64,000 bases of DNA from Actinacidiphila alni (GTDB lineage: Bacteria; Actinomycetota; Actinomycetes; Streptomycetales; Streptomycetaceae), in assembly GCF_900112845.1 (NCBI RefSeq), contig NZ_FONG01000019.1, positions 62,001 through 126,000 on the forward strand, given 5' to 3'. Position 1 is the first letter of the stretch, and each line of letters opens with the position of its first letter. Shown one piece after another: positions 1 to 8,842 of the stretch. Under the pieces are notes generated by a model. The model saw only the letters and a list, made by a program, of their open reading frames with translations. It was not told the origin of the DNA and made no database searches. The position numbers and the translations under genes are program-made.

Positions 1-305
1 ACCCGGGCCTCGCGCCGGAAACGCGCCTGGAGGATACGGGTGAACCCGGCGTCGCCCGCGTGCCCGACCGGCTTGAGGCACTTTACCGCGATCCGGCGGC
101 CCAGCGATTCGTCCAGCGCCCGCCAGACCTCGCCCATGCCGCCGCGCCCGATCAGCTCGTGCAGCCGGTACCGGCCCTGGATGAGGGCCCCCTGACCCTC
201 GGGGCCCTGCCCCTGCCGGTGTCCCTGTTCTCGCCCTTGCTCGTGGATCCGCTCGTGTCCCTCGTCGCGTCCTTGGCCGTGTCCCTCTTGATGTCCAGCC
301 GCCAT
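1..305 (-). CDS. Serine/threonine protein kinase, N-terminal fragment (runs off the left edge)
   Basis: Reading leftward from an ATG at 305, the protein has about 35 residues of low-complexity Gly/Gln/His/Glu/Arg sequence and then a kinase N-lobe. The glycine-rich loop LIGRGGMGEVW is followed by the VAIK-type lysine motif IAVKCLK. This is the start of a Hanks-type (PknB-like) Ser/Thr kinase that would transfer phosphate from ATP to protein targets. The catalytic HRD and DFG motifs and any membrane or sensor part lie outside the window. A GGGGGCGG run about 9 nt upstream is a plausible ribosome binding site. The kinase assignment is firm; substrate and ligand cannot be judged. The hydrophilic head is unusual, because most actinobacterial kinases of this class begin almost directly with the domain. 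Confidence 0.88.
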   Translation of the reverse strand, partial: MAAGHQEGHGQGRDEGHERIHEQGREQGHRQGQGPEGQGALIQGRYRLHELIGRGGMGEVWRALDESLGRRIAVKCLKPVGHAGDAGFTRILQARFRREAR

Positions 306-458
306 CGCGTGCCGCCGCCCCCGTGGTCCTCGGTGCTTCCCCGCATCCAGTATGGCCATGACCGCCGACAACTCCAGCGCGTCGCGGCCCCGGTCCGCGG
401 CGTTCTTCCCCGGCGGCGGCGTGTGGCGGCGGGTCGGACGGGGCCGGAAGGTGCCGGA

Positions 459-1388
459 TCAGCGCTGTACGGCGCGCCCCGATTCGGGCTCTCCAGCCGC
501 CCGCACCGCCGTCTTCCCTGCCCCTGTCCCCACCGTCGCGGCCTCCGTCAGCCGCCGGACGGAGGGGTGGGTGCCGGGGCCGAGCCGGCCGACCGCCTTG
601 AGGATGTGGCCGGGCGGCAACTGCCAGCGCAGCCCGGCAGGTACGGCCCGCAGCAGCCGGCCCATGGCGCGCAGCCGCCGGTCGGCCGCGGCCCGCGACG
701 GCGGCCGGCCGCCGTACAGCTCGTGCGCGTACGGCGGCAGCGCCGCGTAGGCGGTTCCGGCGATCTGCCGCCACAGCGCGGCCCGTACCGGCAGCAGCGC
801 CCAGTGCACGGGCGGCGCCTTGAGGAAACCGGTCACCTCGCGGGACTCCGGTGTCGCCGCCAGTTCCGGCAGCACCTTCTCGAAGTAGCGGGCGAGTTCC
901 GCGGTGCCGGCCGGGACCTGCTCGGGGTCGAGGCCCACCAGCCGCGCGGACACGCGCTGTTCGTCCACGTACCGGTCCGCCTGCGCGTCGGTCAGCGGGA
1001 AGCCGGAGCGGCGCGCGATGTGCAGGTAGGAGTCGATCTCCGCGCAGTGCACCCACAGCAGCAGCTCGGGGTCGTCCACGCCGTAGCGCTCCCCGGTGTC
1101 CGGGTCGGTCGCGGACAGCCTGCGGTGGATGCCGCGGATCCTGGCGCCGGCGCGCTCGGCGGCGGGCGCGGTGCCGTAGGTGATCTCGCCGACGAAGGAG
1201 GCGGTGCGCAGCAGCCGCCCCCACGCGTCGCGCCGGAAGTCCGAATTCTGCGTCACCCCGCGCACCGCGCGCGGATGCAGCGCCTGGAGGTACAGGGCCC
1301 TGATCCCGGCGATCCACATGATCGGGTCGCCGTGCAGCTGCCAGGTCACCGAATCCGGCCCGAACAGCCCGGGGTCCGCGTCCCGCAC
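459..1388 (-). CDS. Oxygenase MpaB family protein (DUF2236)
   Basis: A 309-residue protein starting at GTG 1388, chosen because GGAGG stands 5 nt upstream and conserved sequence begins at once (RDADPGLFGPDSVTW). Longer in-frame starts would add low-quality Arg/Pro-rich sequence. The region around LHGDPIMWIAGIRALYLQALHPRAV and the later HCAEIDSYL stretch fit the DUF2236/MpaB family, whose members are thought to be heme-dependent oxygenases (the name comes from the mycophenolic acid MpaB enzyme; latex-clearing proteins are relatives). The natural substrate in actinomycetes is unknown. No signal peptide is seen, so it is probably cytoplasmic. It lies 153 bp from the kinase start in the same direction, with no clear shared function. 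Confidence 0.8.
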   Translation of the reverse strand: MRDADPGLFGPDSVTWQLHGDPIMWIAGIRALYLQALHPRAVRGVTQNSDFRRDAWGRLLRTASFVGEITYGTAPAAERAGARIRGIHRRLSATDPDTGERYGVDDPELLLWVHCAEIDSYLHIARRSGFPLTDAQADRYVDEQRVSARLVGLDPEQVPAGTAELARYFEKVLPELAATPESREVTGFLKAPPVHWALLPVRAALWRQIAGTAYAALPPYAHELYGGRPPSRAAADRRLRAMGRLLRAVPAGLRWQLPPGHILKAVGRLGPGTHPSVRRLTEAATVGTGAGKTAVRAAGEPESGRAVQR

Positions 1389-1768
1389 GGCGCCTCCTTC
1401 GACCCACCCGCACCCGATGCGCCGCCGTTTCCGGCGCACCACCCACGCTAACGCCGTACCGGCGGCATGCCGAGGCCGGTGCGGGAGACGGTCCCGCGCC
1501 GGATCCCGTTGCCGCTGCCGCCGGAGGTGATGATGGCGGCGCCGCGGGGCAGCCGCGGTCCGGCTCACCGTGGGGCACGGCGCCCGTCCGGCCCTCTTCG
1601 AGCTGTCCGGTCGCCGGGGGTGCCTCCGTCCGCCAGGCGTACGCGTCGCGGCGACACCCCCCCGTCCATGGATGGCCGGGTTTCGCCGCTTTTGTGGGTA
1701 ATACTGCAATTCCGCTGATGGGCGCAGGGTCCATCGGTCCGCGGACGGACGCGAGGGCGCACACACGT
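1389..1768. other. Divergent intergenic region between the MpaB-like gene and the LCP gene
   Basis: About 380 bases without a supported gene. It should hold both promoters. A TAATAC at 1699-1704 is the best -10-like hexamer for the rightward LCP gene, about 65 nt before its start codon; no convincing -35 partner was found. A TCCATGGA palindrome lies near 1671. Reading frames that cross it are Arg/Pro-rich and look like noise. Confidence 0.4.
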
Positions 1769-3373
1769 ATGGCCGACGGGCAGGACGACCATCACGACGA
1801 CGACCGCACGGCGAACGACCGCCCGGAAATCGACCGGACCGCCCGCCTGCCGGGCCGCGGCGAGAGCGGTGAGGGCGGTGAGGGCGGCGACCGCGACGAC
1901 AGCGGCGGGAGCCCGCACGGGCCGGGCGGCGGACCGGACGAGGTCACCGGGTCCGGGGCGTCGGCGGTGGCGCCGCGCGGCGGACGCACCCGCAGGCGGC
2001 GGGTGCTGCGGATGGTCGCGCTCGCCACATCCGCCCTGGTCCTGCTGACCGCGGCCACCGCCACCGTGCTCTATCTGCGGCTCGACGGCAACATCCGGAA
2101 TCTGCCGCTGTTCGGCGGGGTCGGCGGCGACGCGGGGCGCGAGGTCCCCGACGCCTTCGGCAGGACGCCGATCAATGTGCTGGTGATCGGCTCCGACACC
2201 CGCGCGGAGCCCGAGGACTGCCGCCTCGGCGGCGACTGCGGCCCCGGGCAGAACGCCGACGTCGGCATGGTGCTGCACATCTCGGCCGACCGTTCGCACG
2301 CCTCGGTGCTCAGCATCCCGCGCGACACGGTGACCGATCTGCCCGCCTGCCGCGACCAGGACGGCGAGGTCACGGACGCCTGGCGCGGCCCGATCAATGC
2401 CACGCTGCGGCACGGCCCCGGCTGTACGGTCGCGGCCGTGCACGCGCTGACCAAGATCCCGATCGACCACTTCGTGATGGCCGACTTCGCGGGTGTGGTC
2501 CGGATGTCCGACGCCATCGGCGGCGTACCGGTGTGCGTGAACCGTGATGTCTACGACTCGTACTCGCACCTGAAACTGGCCAAGGGCCGGCACGAGCTCC
2601 AGGGCACGTCCGCGCTGGAATTCCTGCGCTCCCGTCACGCCTTCGGGGACGGCAGCGACCTCGGCCGCACCGACGCGCAGCACCTCTTCCTCGGCGCGCT
2701 GGCCGGCCGGCTGCGGGAGAACAGCTCCTTCACCGATCCGGCCTCGCTGTTGAGCCTGGCGGACGCCGCGACCAAGGCGCTGACCGTGGACCCCGGACTC
2801 GCCGCCGTCCACCGGCTGGTGGGCCTGGCCAACGACCTGCGCAAGGTGCCCTCGTCCCGGATCGTCTTCACCACGATGCCGAATGTGCCCGACCCCGACG
2901 ACACCGACCGGGTCGTGGTCTCCGCCTCCGGCCGCCGGCTGTTCGCCGCGATCGCCGCGGATCTGCCCCTGACGGTCACGGCCGCCCCGAGCCCGGACGA
3001 CGCGGCCGGTGAGACGGCCGCCGACACAGCGGCGCCCGACGGAACGGGGACCTCGTCCGACGCGGATGTCCCGTCAGGCTCGGACTCCGGCACGGACTCG
3101 GGATACTCGTCGGACTCCGACTCTGAATACTCGTCCGACGCCGACTCGGAGTTCTCCTCCGATTCCGACGGCGCGAACGGCAGCGCCTCGCCGACCGCCA
3201 CGCCGAGCACCGCACCGACCACCCCGCTCACCCGCACCCCCGGCCGTACCGCCGCGACCCGCACCGCCTGCGCGCAGGTCGCGACCGAGCCGGCGGTGAC
3301 GGTGCGCGGCGAGACGCTGACGCCGAGCGCCGCCTTCCGCGCCACCCCCTGGATCCCGGTCTCGGCGCCCTGA
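1769..3373 (+). CDS. LytR-CpsA-Psr (LCP) family cell-wall polymer ligase
   Basis: A 534-residue protein with a long acidic/Gly-rich cytoplasmic head (about 1-75), one membrane helix (about 79-103, after RTRRRR) and an extracellular LCP domain (about 140-300). Diagnostic motifs are NVLVIGSDTR, VLSIPRDT, FAGVVRMSDAIGGV and FLRSRH. LCP enzymes move glycopolymers from polyprenyl-pyrophosphate to peptidoglycan, using the conserved Arg/Asp residues and a metal. The C-terminal third is unusual: residues about 430-475 are a Ser/Asp/Glu/Tyr-rich repeat, followed by a Thr/Pro stretch and a short Cys-containing tail. The start at 1769 is preceded by GAGGG about 11 nt upstream; an in-frame ATG at 1694 is possible but adds no conserved sequence. 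Monocistronic. Confidence 0.88.
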   Translation: MADGQDDHHDDDRTANDRPEIDRTARLPGRGESGEGGEGGDRDDSGGSPHGPGGGPDEVTGSGASAVAPRGGRTRRRRVLRMVALATSALVLLTAATATVLYLRLDGNIRNLPLFGGVGGDAGREVPDAFGRTPINVLVIGSDTRAEPEDCRLGGDCGPGQNADVGMVLHISADRSHASVLSIPRDTVTDLPACRDQDGEVTDAWRGPINATLRHGPGCTVAAVHALTKIPIDHFVMADFAGVVRMSDAIGGVPVCVNRDVYDSYSHLKLAKGRHELQGTSALEFLRSRHAFGDGSDLGRTDAQHLFLGALAGRLRENSSFTDPASLLSLADAATKALTVDPGLAAVHRLVGLANDLRKVPSSRIVFTTMPNVPDPDDTDRVVVSASGRRLFAAIAADLPLTVTAAPSPDDAAGETAADTAAPDGTGTSSDADVPSGSDSGTDSGYSSDSDSEYSSDADSEFSSDSDGANGSASPTATPSTAPTTPLTRTPGRTAATRTACAQVATEPAVTVRGETLTPSAAFRATPWIPVSAP

Positions 3374-3402
3374 TCCCGCAGGCCAGGATGAGAGGTCGGA
3401 GG

Positions 3403-4272
3403 TCAGGAGGTGTGCGTGCCCAGCGGGTCGAGTTCCGCGGCGGTCGCGTCGTCACGGTCGGTGGAGACGCTCACCTCGCGCCACCGGGCGTCGGAGGCGG
3501 CGCGGGCCTCGGCGGCGAGACCGGCGTAGCGGTAGGCGTCGCTGCCGAGGATCAGGCGCAGCGGCGGCTCGTCCATGGCGGCCACGTCGAGCACGACGCG
3601 GGCGACCTTCGCCGGGTCGCCCGCGGCGGCGGGGCCGCCGCGCATCGCCTCGGCGCGGACGCCGACGGTGGCGCGGTAGGGCTCGCTGACCGGCGGGACG
3701 GCCATCGAGGAGCCCGCCCAGTCGGTGGTCATACCGCCCGGTTCCAGCACGCTGACCTTGATGCCGAGCGGGCCGACCTCCTGGGCCAGCACCTCGGAGA
3801 AGCCGCCGACCGCCCACTTGGCGGCCTGGTAGGCCGAGAGTCCGACCGAGGCGAGCCGGCCGCCGATGGAGGAGATCTGGATGATGTGGCCCGCGCCCTG
3901 CTCGCGCAGCACGGGCAGCGCGGCCTTGGTGACGTTCACGACGCCGAAGAGATTGGTGTCGACCTGGGCCCTGAAGTCCTCGTCGGTGATGTCCTCGACG
4001 GAGGCGAGATTGGCGTATCCGGCGTTGTTGACGACGACGTCGAGGCGGCCGTAGGTGTCCACGGCGGCGCGGACCGCGGCCTCGGCGGCGGCGCGGTCGG
4101 TGACGTCGAGGGCGACCGGGTGGATGCGGTCGCCGTGCGCGGCGGCCAGGTCGCCGAGCTGTTCGGGGCGGCGCGCCGCCGCGACGACCCGGTGTCCGGC
4201 CGCGAGCGCGGCCTCCGTGATGTCTCGTCCGAGACCGCGTGCGCTGCCGGTAACGAGAAAGACCTTCGACAT
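3403..4272 (-). CDS. SDR family NAD(P)-dependent oxidoreductase
   Basis: A 289-residue classical short-chain dehydrogenase. The cofactor loop TGSARGLG is at 8-15, NNAG at 82-85, the catalytic Ser in ISSIGG (about 134) and YQAAK with Tyr148 and Lys152. It should oxidise or reduce a carbonyl/alcohol substrate with NAD(H) or NADP(H) in the cytoplasm; the substrate is not evident. An AGGG about 10 nt before the ATG supports the start. It is divergent from the TetR gene at 4388, and two copies of one palindromic site lie in the 115-bp gap, so it is probably the regulator's target. Divergent SDR/TetR pairs often handle small electrophiles or xenobiotics (inference). Confidence 0.92.
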   Translation of the reverse strand: MSKVFLVTGSARGLGRDITEAALAAGHRVVAAARRPEQLGDLAAAHGDRIHPVALDVTDRAAAEAAVRAAVDTYGRLDVVVNNAGYANLASVEDITDEDFRAQVDTNLFGVVNVTKAALPVLREQGAGHIIQISSIGGRLASVGLSAYQAAKWAVGGFSEVLAQEVGPLGIKVSVLEPGGMTTDWAGSSMAVPPVSEPYRATVGVRAEAMRGGPAAAGDPAKVARVVLDVAAMDEPPLRLILGSDAYRYAGLAAEARAASDARWREVSVSTDRDDATAAELDPLGTHTS

Positions 4273-4300
4273 GAGCGGGACCCTGCCTTACTGCTGTCTT

Positions 4301-4317
4301 CTAACCGTTTAGTTGAT
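4301..4317 (-). promoter_or_regulatory. TetR operator copy 1 (SDR side)
   Basis: ctaaccgtttagttgat matches the reverse complement of the main operator at 4354-4375 in 15 of 17 positions. It lies 29 bp upstream of the SDR start codon, well placed to block that promoter. Binding by the adjacent TetR protein is inferred from position. Confidence 0.6.
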
Positions 4318-4353
4318 TACGCGCTTCCGATTGGAGCACTCGGCGGGACGCTT

Positions 4354-4375
4354 GTCAACTAGACGGTTAGTTGAC
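4354..4375 (+). promoter_or_regulatory. TetR operator copy 2 (palindrome)
   Basis: A perfect inverted repeat, GTCAACTA-N6-TAGTTGAC. It abuts the -10-like TAAGGT (4376-4381) of the TetR gene, so binding there would repress the regulator itself. With copy 1 it forms a two-site control region. Confidence 0.75.
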
Positions 4376-4387
4376 TAAGGTGGCGGC

Positions 4388-4954
4388 ATGGCGCGCGACG
4401 CGGAGGCGACACGGAAGAGACTGCTGACGGCGGCCCTGGACGAATTCGCGGCCTATGGCATCGCGGGCGCCCGGGTCGACCGGATCGCGGCGGCGGCGCA
4501 GTCCAACAAGGCGCAGATCTACCACTACTTCGGCAGCAAGGACGGCCTGTTCGACGCCGTCTTCAACGAGATCTGCGTGCGCTCGGTGAGTGAGAATCCG
4601 ATCGACACCGCCGATCTGCCCGGTTACGCGGCCCGTATCTTCGACGGCTACGAAGCCCGTCCCGAGGTCCCCCGGCTGGTCACCTGGTACCGCCTGGAAC
4701 GGCCCGGCTCCCGCGATCCGCTGGAGATCGTCGTGACCAGCCTGCGGGCCAAGACCGACGCGATCGCCCGCGCCCAGGCGGCCGGAGAGCTGCCGTCCCG
4801 CTTCACCGCGCCCGAGCTGCTCGGGCTGATCATGCACATGGCCTCGCTGTGGATCACCGCGACCCCGGAGTACGACCCGCTGGTGGCCGATGTCTCCCGG
4901 GCCCGCCGCCGCCAGGTCGTGGTCGACGCGGTGACCGCGCTGCTCGCCGCCTGA
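4388..4954 (+). CDS. TetR/AcrR family transcriptional regulator
   Basis: A 188-residue regulator. The N-terminal helix-turn-helix ends in the TetR signature NKAQIYHYFGSKDGLFDAVF (about 38-57). The C-terminal ligand domain begins its body with a helix rich in charged residues and has a GLIMHMASLWI helix. It probably represses the divergent SDR gene and itself through the two matching sites in the shared gap. The start appears leaderless: TAAGGT at 4376-4381 ends 6 nt before the ATG and no Shine-Dalgarno sequence is seen. Ligand unknown. The dha operon begins 77 bp downstream on the same strand, and read-through into it cannot be excluded. Confidence 0.92.
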   Translation: MARDAEATRKRLLTAALDEFAAYGIAGARVDRIAAAAQSNKAQIYHYFGSKDGLFDAVFNEICVRSVSENPIDTADLPGYAARIFDGYEARPEVPRLVTWYRLERPGSRDPLEIVVTSLRAKTDAIARAQAAGELPSRFTAPELLGLIMHMASLWITATPEYDPLVADVSRARRRQVVVDAVTALLAA

Positions 4955-5031
4955 GCGGAACGCGCTGCGCGGCGCGGTTGCGGCAATACTGGGCAGGAGG
5001 CGTACCAGCCCGACCTTCTCAGGAGGTACTG

Positions 5032-6024
5032 ATGAAGATGCTCATCAACGTCGCCGAGACCGTGGTCGCGGACGCGCTGCGCGGCATGGCCGCGGCGCAT
5101 CCGGAGCTGACCGTGGACGTCGAGCGGCGGGTGATCGTACGGCGGGGCGCGCCGTACGAGGGGAAGGTGGGCCTGGTCTCCGGCGGCGGGTCGGGGCACG
5201 AACCGCTGCACGGCGGATTCGTCGGGCGCGGCATGCTGGACGCCGCGTGTCCCGGTGAGGTGTTCACCTCGCCGGTGCCGGACCAGATGGTCAGGGCCGC
5301 CGCCGCGGTCGACAGCGGGGCCGGCGTGCTGTTCGTCGTGAAGAACTACACCGGCGACGTGCTCAATTTCGACATGGCCGCGGAGCTTGCCGAGGACGAG
5401 GGCGTCCAAGTGGCCAAGGTGCTGGTCAATGATGACGTGGCGGTGGTGGACAGCCTCTACACCGCGGGCCGGCGCGGCACCGGGGCGACGCTGTTCGTGG
5501 AGAAGCTGGCGGGCGCCGCCGCCGACGCGGGCGCGCCGCTGGACCGGGTGGCGGCCGTGGCCCGCCGGGTGAACGAGTCCTCGCGCAGCTTCGGGGTGGC
5601 GCTCAGCGCGGTCACCACACCCGCCAAGGGCACTCCGACCTTCGATCTGCCCGCCGGGGAACTGGAGTTGGGCATCGGCATCCACGGCGAGCCGGGCCGT
5701 GAGCGGCGCGCGATGATGACGTCCGGCGAGATCGCCGATGTGGTCGTGGACGCGGTCGTGGAGGACCTGCGGCCGGACGGCCCGGTCATCGTGCTGGTCA
5801 ACGGGATGGGCGCGACACCGCTGCTGGAGCTGTACGGCTTCAACGCCGAGGTGCACCGCGCTCTCACCGAACGCAAGGTGCCGGTCGCCCGCACCCTGGT
5901 CGGCAACTACGTGACCTCGCTCGACATGGCGGGCTGCTCGGTGACCATCTGCCAGGTCGACGAGGAGCTGCTCGGGCTGTGGGACGCGCCGGTCTCCACC
6001 CCGGCGCTGCGCTGGGGCTGCTGA
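5032..6024 (+). CDS. dhaK: Dihydroxyacetone kinase subunit DhaK
   Basis: A 330-residue protein matching the substrate-binding subunit of PTS-dependent dihydroxyacetone kinase. GGGSGHEP lies at 51-58, and His218 in GIGIHGEPG corresponds to the histidine that binds dihydroxyacetone covalently as a hemiaminal. The start at 5032 has AGGAGG 6 nt upstream; longer in-frame starts run back into the TetR gene. It is the first gene of dhaK-dhaL-dhaM. In the known pathway DhaM passes phosphate from HPr to the ADP held by DhaL, and DhaL phosphorylates DhaK-bound dihydroxyacetone to dihydroxyacetone phosphate for glycolysis. The cognate EI and HPr genes are not in this window. Confidence 0.95.
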   Translation: MKMLINVAETVVADALRGMAAAHPELTVDVERRVIVRRGAPYEGKVGLVSGGGSGHEPLHGGFVGRGMLDAACPGEVFTSPVPDQMVRAAAAVDSGAGVLFVVKNYTGDVLNFDMAAELAEDEGVQVAKVLVNDDVAVVDSLYTAGRRGTGATLFVEKLAGAAADAGAPLDRVAAVARRVNESSRSFGVALSAVTTPAKGTPTFDLPAGELELGIGIHGEPGRERRAMMTSGEIADVVVDAVVEDLRPDGPVIVLVNGMGATPLLELYGFNAEVHRALTERKVPVARTLVGNYVTSLDMAGCSVTICQVDEELLGLWDAPVSTPALRWGC

Positions 6025-6107
6025 TCCCGCCCGGTGATCCCACGCCGGTGATCCCGCCGGCCCCCCGGGCCTTCGACCACCCACCGCGGAAAGGACCGTA
6101 CCGCCCC

Positions 6108-6778
<671 letters not shown>

Positions 6779-6782
<4 letters not shown>

Positions 6783-7183
6783 CCGCCCCCATGGTCGGCA
6801 TCGTGCTGGTCTCGCACAGCGCCTCGGTCGCCGAGGCGGTCGCCGCGCTCGCCGCGGGGCTGACCGGCGGCGGCACCGATGTCCCGGTGGTCGCGGCGGG
6901 CGGCGGTCCCGACGGGGGCCTCGGCACCAGCTCGGACCTGATCGCCTCGGCGGCGCGCACGGTCGACCAGGGCACGGGGGTGGCGGTACTCGCCGACCTC
7001 GGCAGCGCCGTCCTCACCGTCAAGGCGCTGCTCGCGGACGACGAACTGCCCGCGGGCAGCCGCCTGTTGGACGCGCCCTTCCTGGAGGGCGCGGTGGCCG
7101 CCGTCGTCACGGCCTCGACCGGCGCCGATCTGGACGCGGTCGCCGCGGCGGCCGAAGAGGCGTACACCTTCCGCAAGTTGTGA
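6779..7183 (+). CDS. dhaM: PTS-dependent dihydroxyacetone kinase phosphotransferase subunit DhaM (EIIA-Man domain only)
   Basis: A 134-residue protein with a single EIIA-mannose-type domain. The phosphorylated histidine is His13 in VGIVLVSHS, and the ADLGSAVLTVKALL segment is typical. Unlike E. coli DhaM, which also carries HPr-like and EI-like domains, this is the short form usual in Gram-positive bacteria, so it depends on the general HPr and EI. The GTG start overlaps the dhaL stop codon. A strong hairpin at 7221-7248 closes the operon. No DhaQ, DhaS or DhaR-type regulator is adjacent. Confidence 0.93.
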
Positions 7184-7220
7184 CCGGGCCCCGCCGTCCC
7201 GGCGGCCCCGTACGGCCGAC

Positions 7221-7248
7221 GGCCCCCGCCGACGGATCGGCGGGGGCC
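7221..7248 (+). terminator. Terminator after dhaKLM (probably bidirectional)
   Basis: A perfect 12-bp GC stem, GGCCCCCGCCGA, with a 4-base loop. No U tract follows, as is common in streptomycetes. It lies between dhaM and the convergent small gene, so it may stop transcription from both sides. Confidence 0.85.
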
Positions 7249-7270
7249 GGGCGTGCGGACGGCGGACGGG

Positions 7271-7528
7271 TCAGCGGCCGTAGCCGATCAGGGCGCGGAC
7301 CATCCGGCAGGTGATGTCGGACGGCGGGTGGACTCCGATGCGGTCGGCCGTGTCACGGATCCGGCGGTCGCCGGCCTGCGACGGCTCGTAGACACCCGAA
7401 TCGAGCAGGGCGATGACCAGGCGCATCGTCTTGAGCCGGCGGTTGTGCGCGACATACCACTCGCGCGGCCGGCCGGCCGGGAGCGGCTTCTTCGGCAGGG
7501 ACAGTAGGGGCAGTGCGGCAACAGCCAT
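7271..7528 (-). CDS. Small conserved-looking hypothetical protein (85 aa)
   Basis: I do not recognise a family. The product begins MAVAALPLLSLPKKPLPAGR and contains REWYVAHNRRLKTMRLVIALLDSGVYE, then a Asp/Arg-rich helix-like region and a tail ending IGYGR. It looks folded and basic, with no membrane helix. The ATG at 7528 has AGGAGG 6 nt upstream. An ATG two codons earlier (7534) overlaps that ribosome binding site and is unlikely. Its codon use is ordinary for the window. It may be followed leftward by the shared terminator at 7221-7248. The aromatic/basic segment could bind nucleic acid, but nothing shows this. Confidence 0.7.
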   Translation of the reverse strand: MAVAALPLLSLPKKPLPAGRPREWYVAHNRRLKTMRLVIALLDSGVYEPSQAGDRRIRDTADRIGVHPPSDITCRMVRALIGYGR

Positions 7529-7644
7529 CGGCATCCTCCTGAGGCGTCGTCCGACCCTTTCGAACACTCTCGATTTTACCGCCAAGCACTGACAAAGTCC
7601 GCTGGCCAGACGAGGGTTGACCAACCATTGGGAGGGCGCTCCCG

Positions 7645-8706
7645 CTACCCGCCGAGCAGGCGTACGGCGTGCCGCGCCGCGGCGAAGCAGCGCGGGTCGT
7701 CGTGGTCGGCGTCGGCGTACTCGCGCAGCGCCGCCTCGGCGATCTTGATGGCGTGTTCGTCGCGCAGGTCGACCGCCGACTCCACGATGCGGCGGCGCAC
7801 CGCCGGGTCGTGGGCGTCGACGGTCAGCGCTCCGGGGTCGGGCGCGCCGCGTCCGGTGAAGATGTTCAGCAGCGTCCCCGACACGTCGCGGACCGCCTCG
7901 TAGGAGGGCAGCGCGAGGTGCGGCGGCAGGTGCGGCAGTGTCATGCGGACGGCCGCGGGCGCGGTGACGGCGTGGATGGCGGGCACCGGATTGCCGCCCG
8001 GCCGCACGAGCGTGTAGCGGGCGGCGCCGGTGGCGGTCAGTTCCATGAGGGCCGCGTCCACGGATGTCTCCAGCAGGGCGTCGGCCGCCGCGAACAGCGT
8101 CGATCCGCGCTGCCTGCCGAGCGTACGCACCGCCCCGACGGCCTTCGCGCCGCGCGCCGCCGCGCCGTTCGCGGGCTGGTACAGCGCGGCCCAGAAGGCC
8201 AGTCCGTTGGCCAGTTCGTGGAGTTGGGCGGTGCTGGGCGCGGGGACCGCGGTGATGCCGCGGACGGCGTGCGCGGTACGGATCACCCCGTGGGTCAGGC
8301 CCGCGAACATGCCGGGGGTCAGCCGCGGCCACCAGGTGGCGAGGGCGGCCTGCCAGCCCACGGCGTCGATCTCGCGCCGGAAGAGCGTCGCCCAGTCGGC
8401 GAGCCGCCGGGCCTCGCCGAGCGCCGCCCGCCACGAGGAGGGGTCGGCGGCGTCGATCGGCGCGAACAGGTCGGGCGGTGCGCCGAGCCCGCGGTGCGCC
8501 GCGTACCACTCGACCCAGTCGGGCACCTGGTCGCCGTGCCCGAGGGCGGCGAGCGCCTCGGCGCCCATCGGGGCGTGGAGGGCGAAACCGCGCAGCTGGG
8601 TGCCGGTGCCGAGGAAGAAGCCCGCGTGGCCGAGCCGTTCCAGGGCCTCGTTGACGGCGGTGTCGTACGCGGGGTCGTGCGGCGCGTCGTGGCCGGCGTC
8701 GGACAT
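7645..8706 (-). CDS. Questin oxidase family protein (DUF4243-like)
   Basis: A 353-residue soluble protein. Its features are a His-rich N-terminal part (NEALERLGHAGFFLGTG), WVEWYAAHRG, the TPGMFAGLTHGVIRTAHAVR segment, HELANGLAFWAALYQP and an IHAVTAPAAVR segment. This order fits the questin-oxidase/AflY-like family, which in fungi performs Baeyer-Villiger or ring-cleaving oxidation of polyketides. The bacterial substrate is unknown. I chose the ATG at 8706, with GAAGGGA about 10 nt upstream, over the ATG at 8733, which has no ribosome binding site. It is followed to the left by the small 85-aa gene, 116 bp away and in the same direction. Confidence 0.75.
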   Translation of the reverse strand: MSDAGHDAPHDPAYDTAVNEALERLGHAGFFLGTGTQLRGFALHAPMGAEALAALGHGDQVPDWVEWYAAHRGLGAPPDLFAPIDAADPSSWRAALGEARRLADWATLFRREIDAVGWQAALATWWPRLTPGMFAGLTHGVIRTAHAVRGITAVPAPSTAQLHELANGLAFWAALYQPANGAAARGAKAVGAVRTLGRQRGSTLFAAADALLETSVDAALMELTATGAARYTLVRPGGNPVPAIHAVTAPAAVRMTLPHLPPHLALPSYEAVRDVSGTLLNIFTGRGAPDPGALTVDAHDPAVRRRIVESAVDLRDEHAIKIAEAALREYADADHDDPRCFAAARHAVRLLGG

Positions 8707-8778
8707 GGCGGGCACGGTCCCTTCATCAGACATGGCCTGTCGTGCGCGGCGCCGACCGGTGGCCGGGACACCGCACGA

Positions 8779-8820
8779 AGCGGGCTCCGCTCCCCCGTGG
8801 CGCCGGGAGCGGAGCCCGCT
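8779..8820 (-). terminator. Terminator after the DHA2 transporter gene
   Basis: A perfect 16-bp inverted repeat, AGCGGGCTCCGCTCCC, with a 10-base loop. It lies 23 bp beyond the stop codon of the leftward transporter gene and upstream of the questin-oxidase-like gene, so it separates the two transcription units. Confidence 0.88.
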
Positions 8821-8842
8821 CATGTGTCGCGGTACGTCGCGC

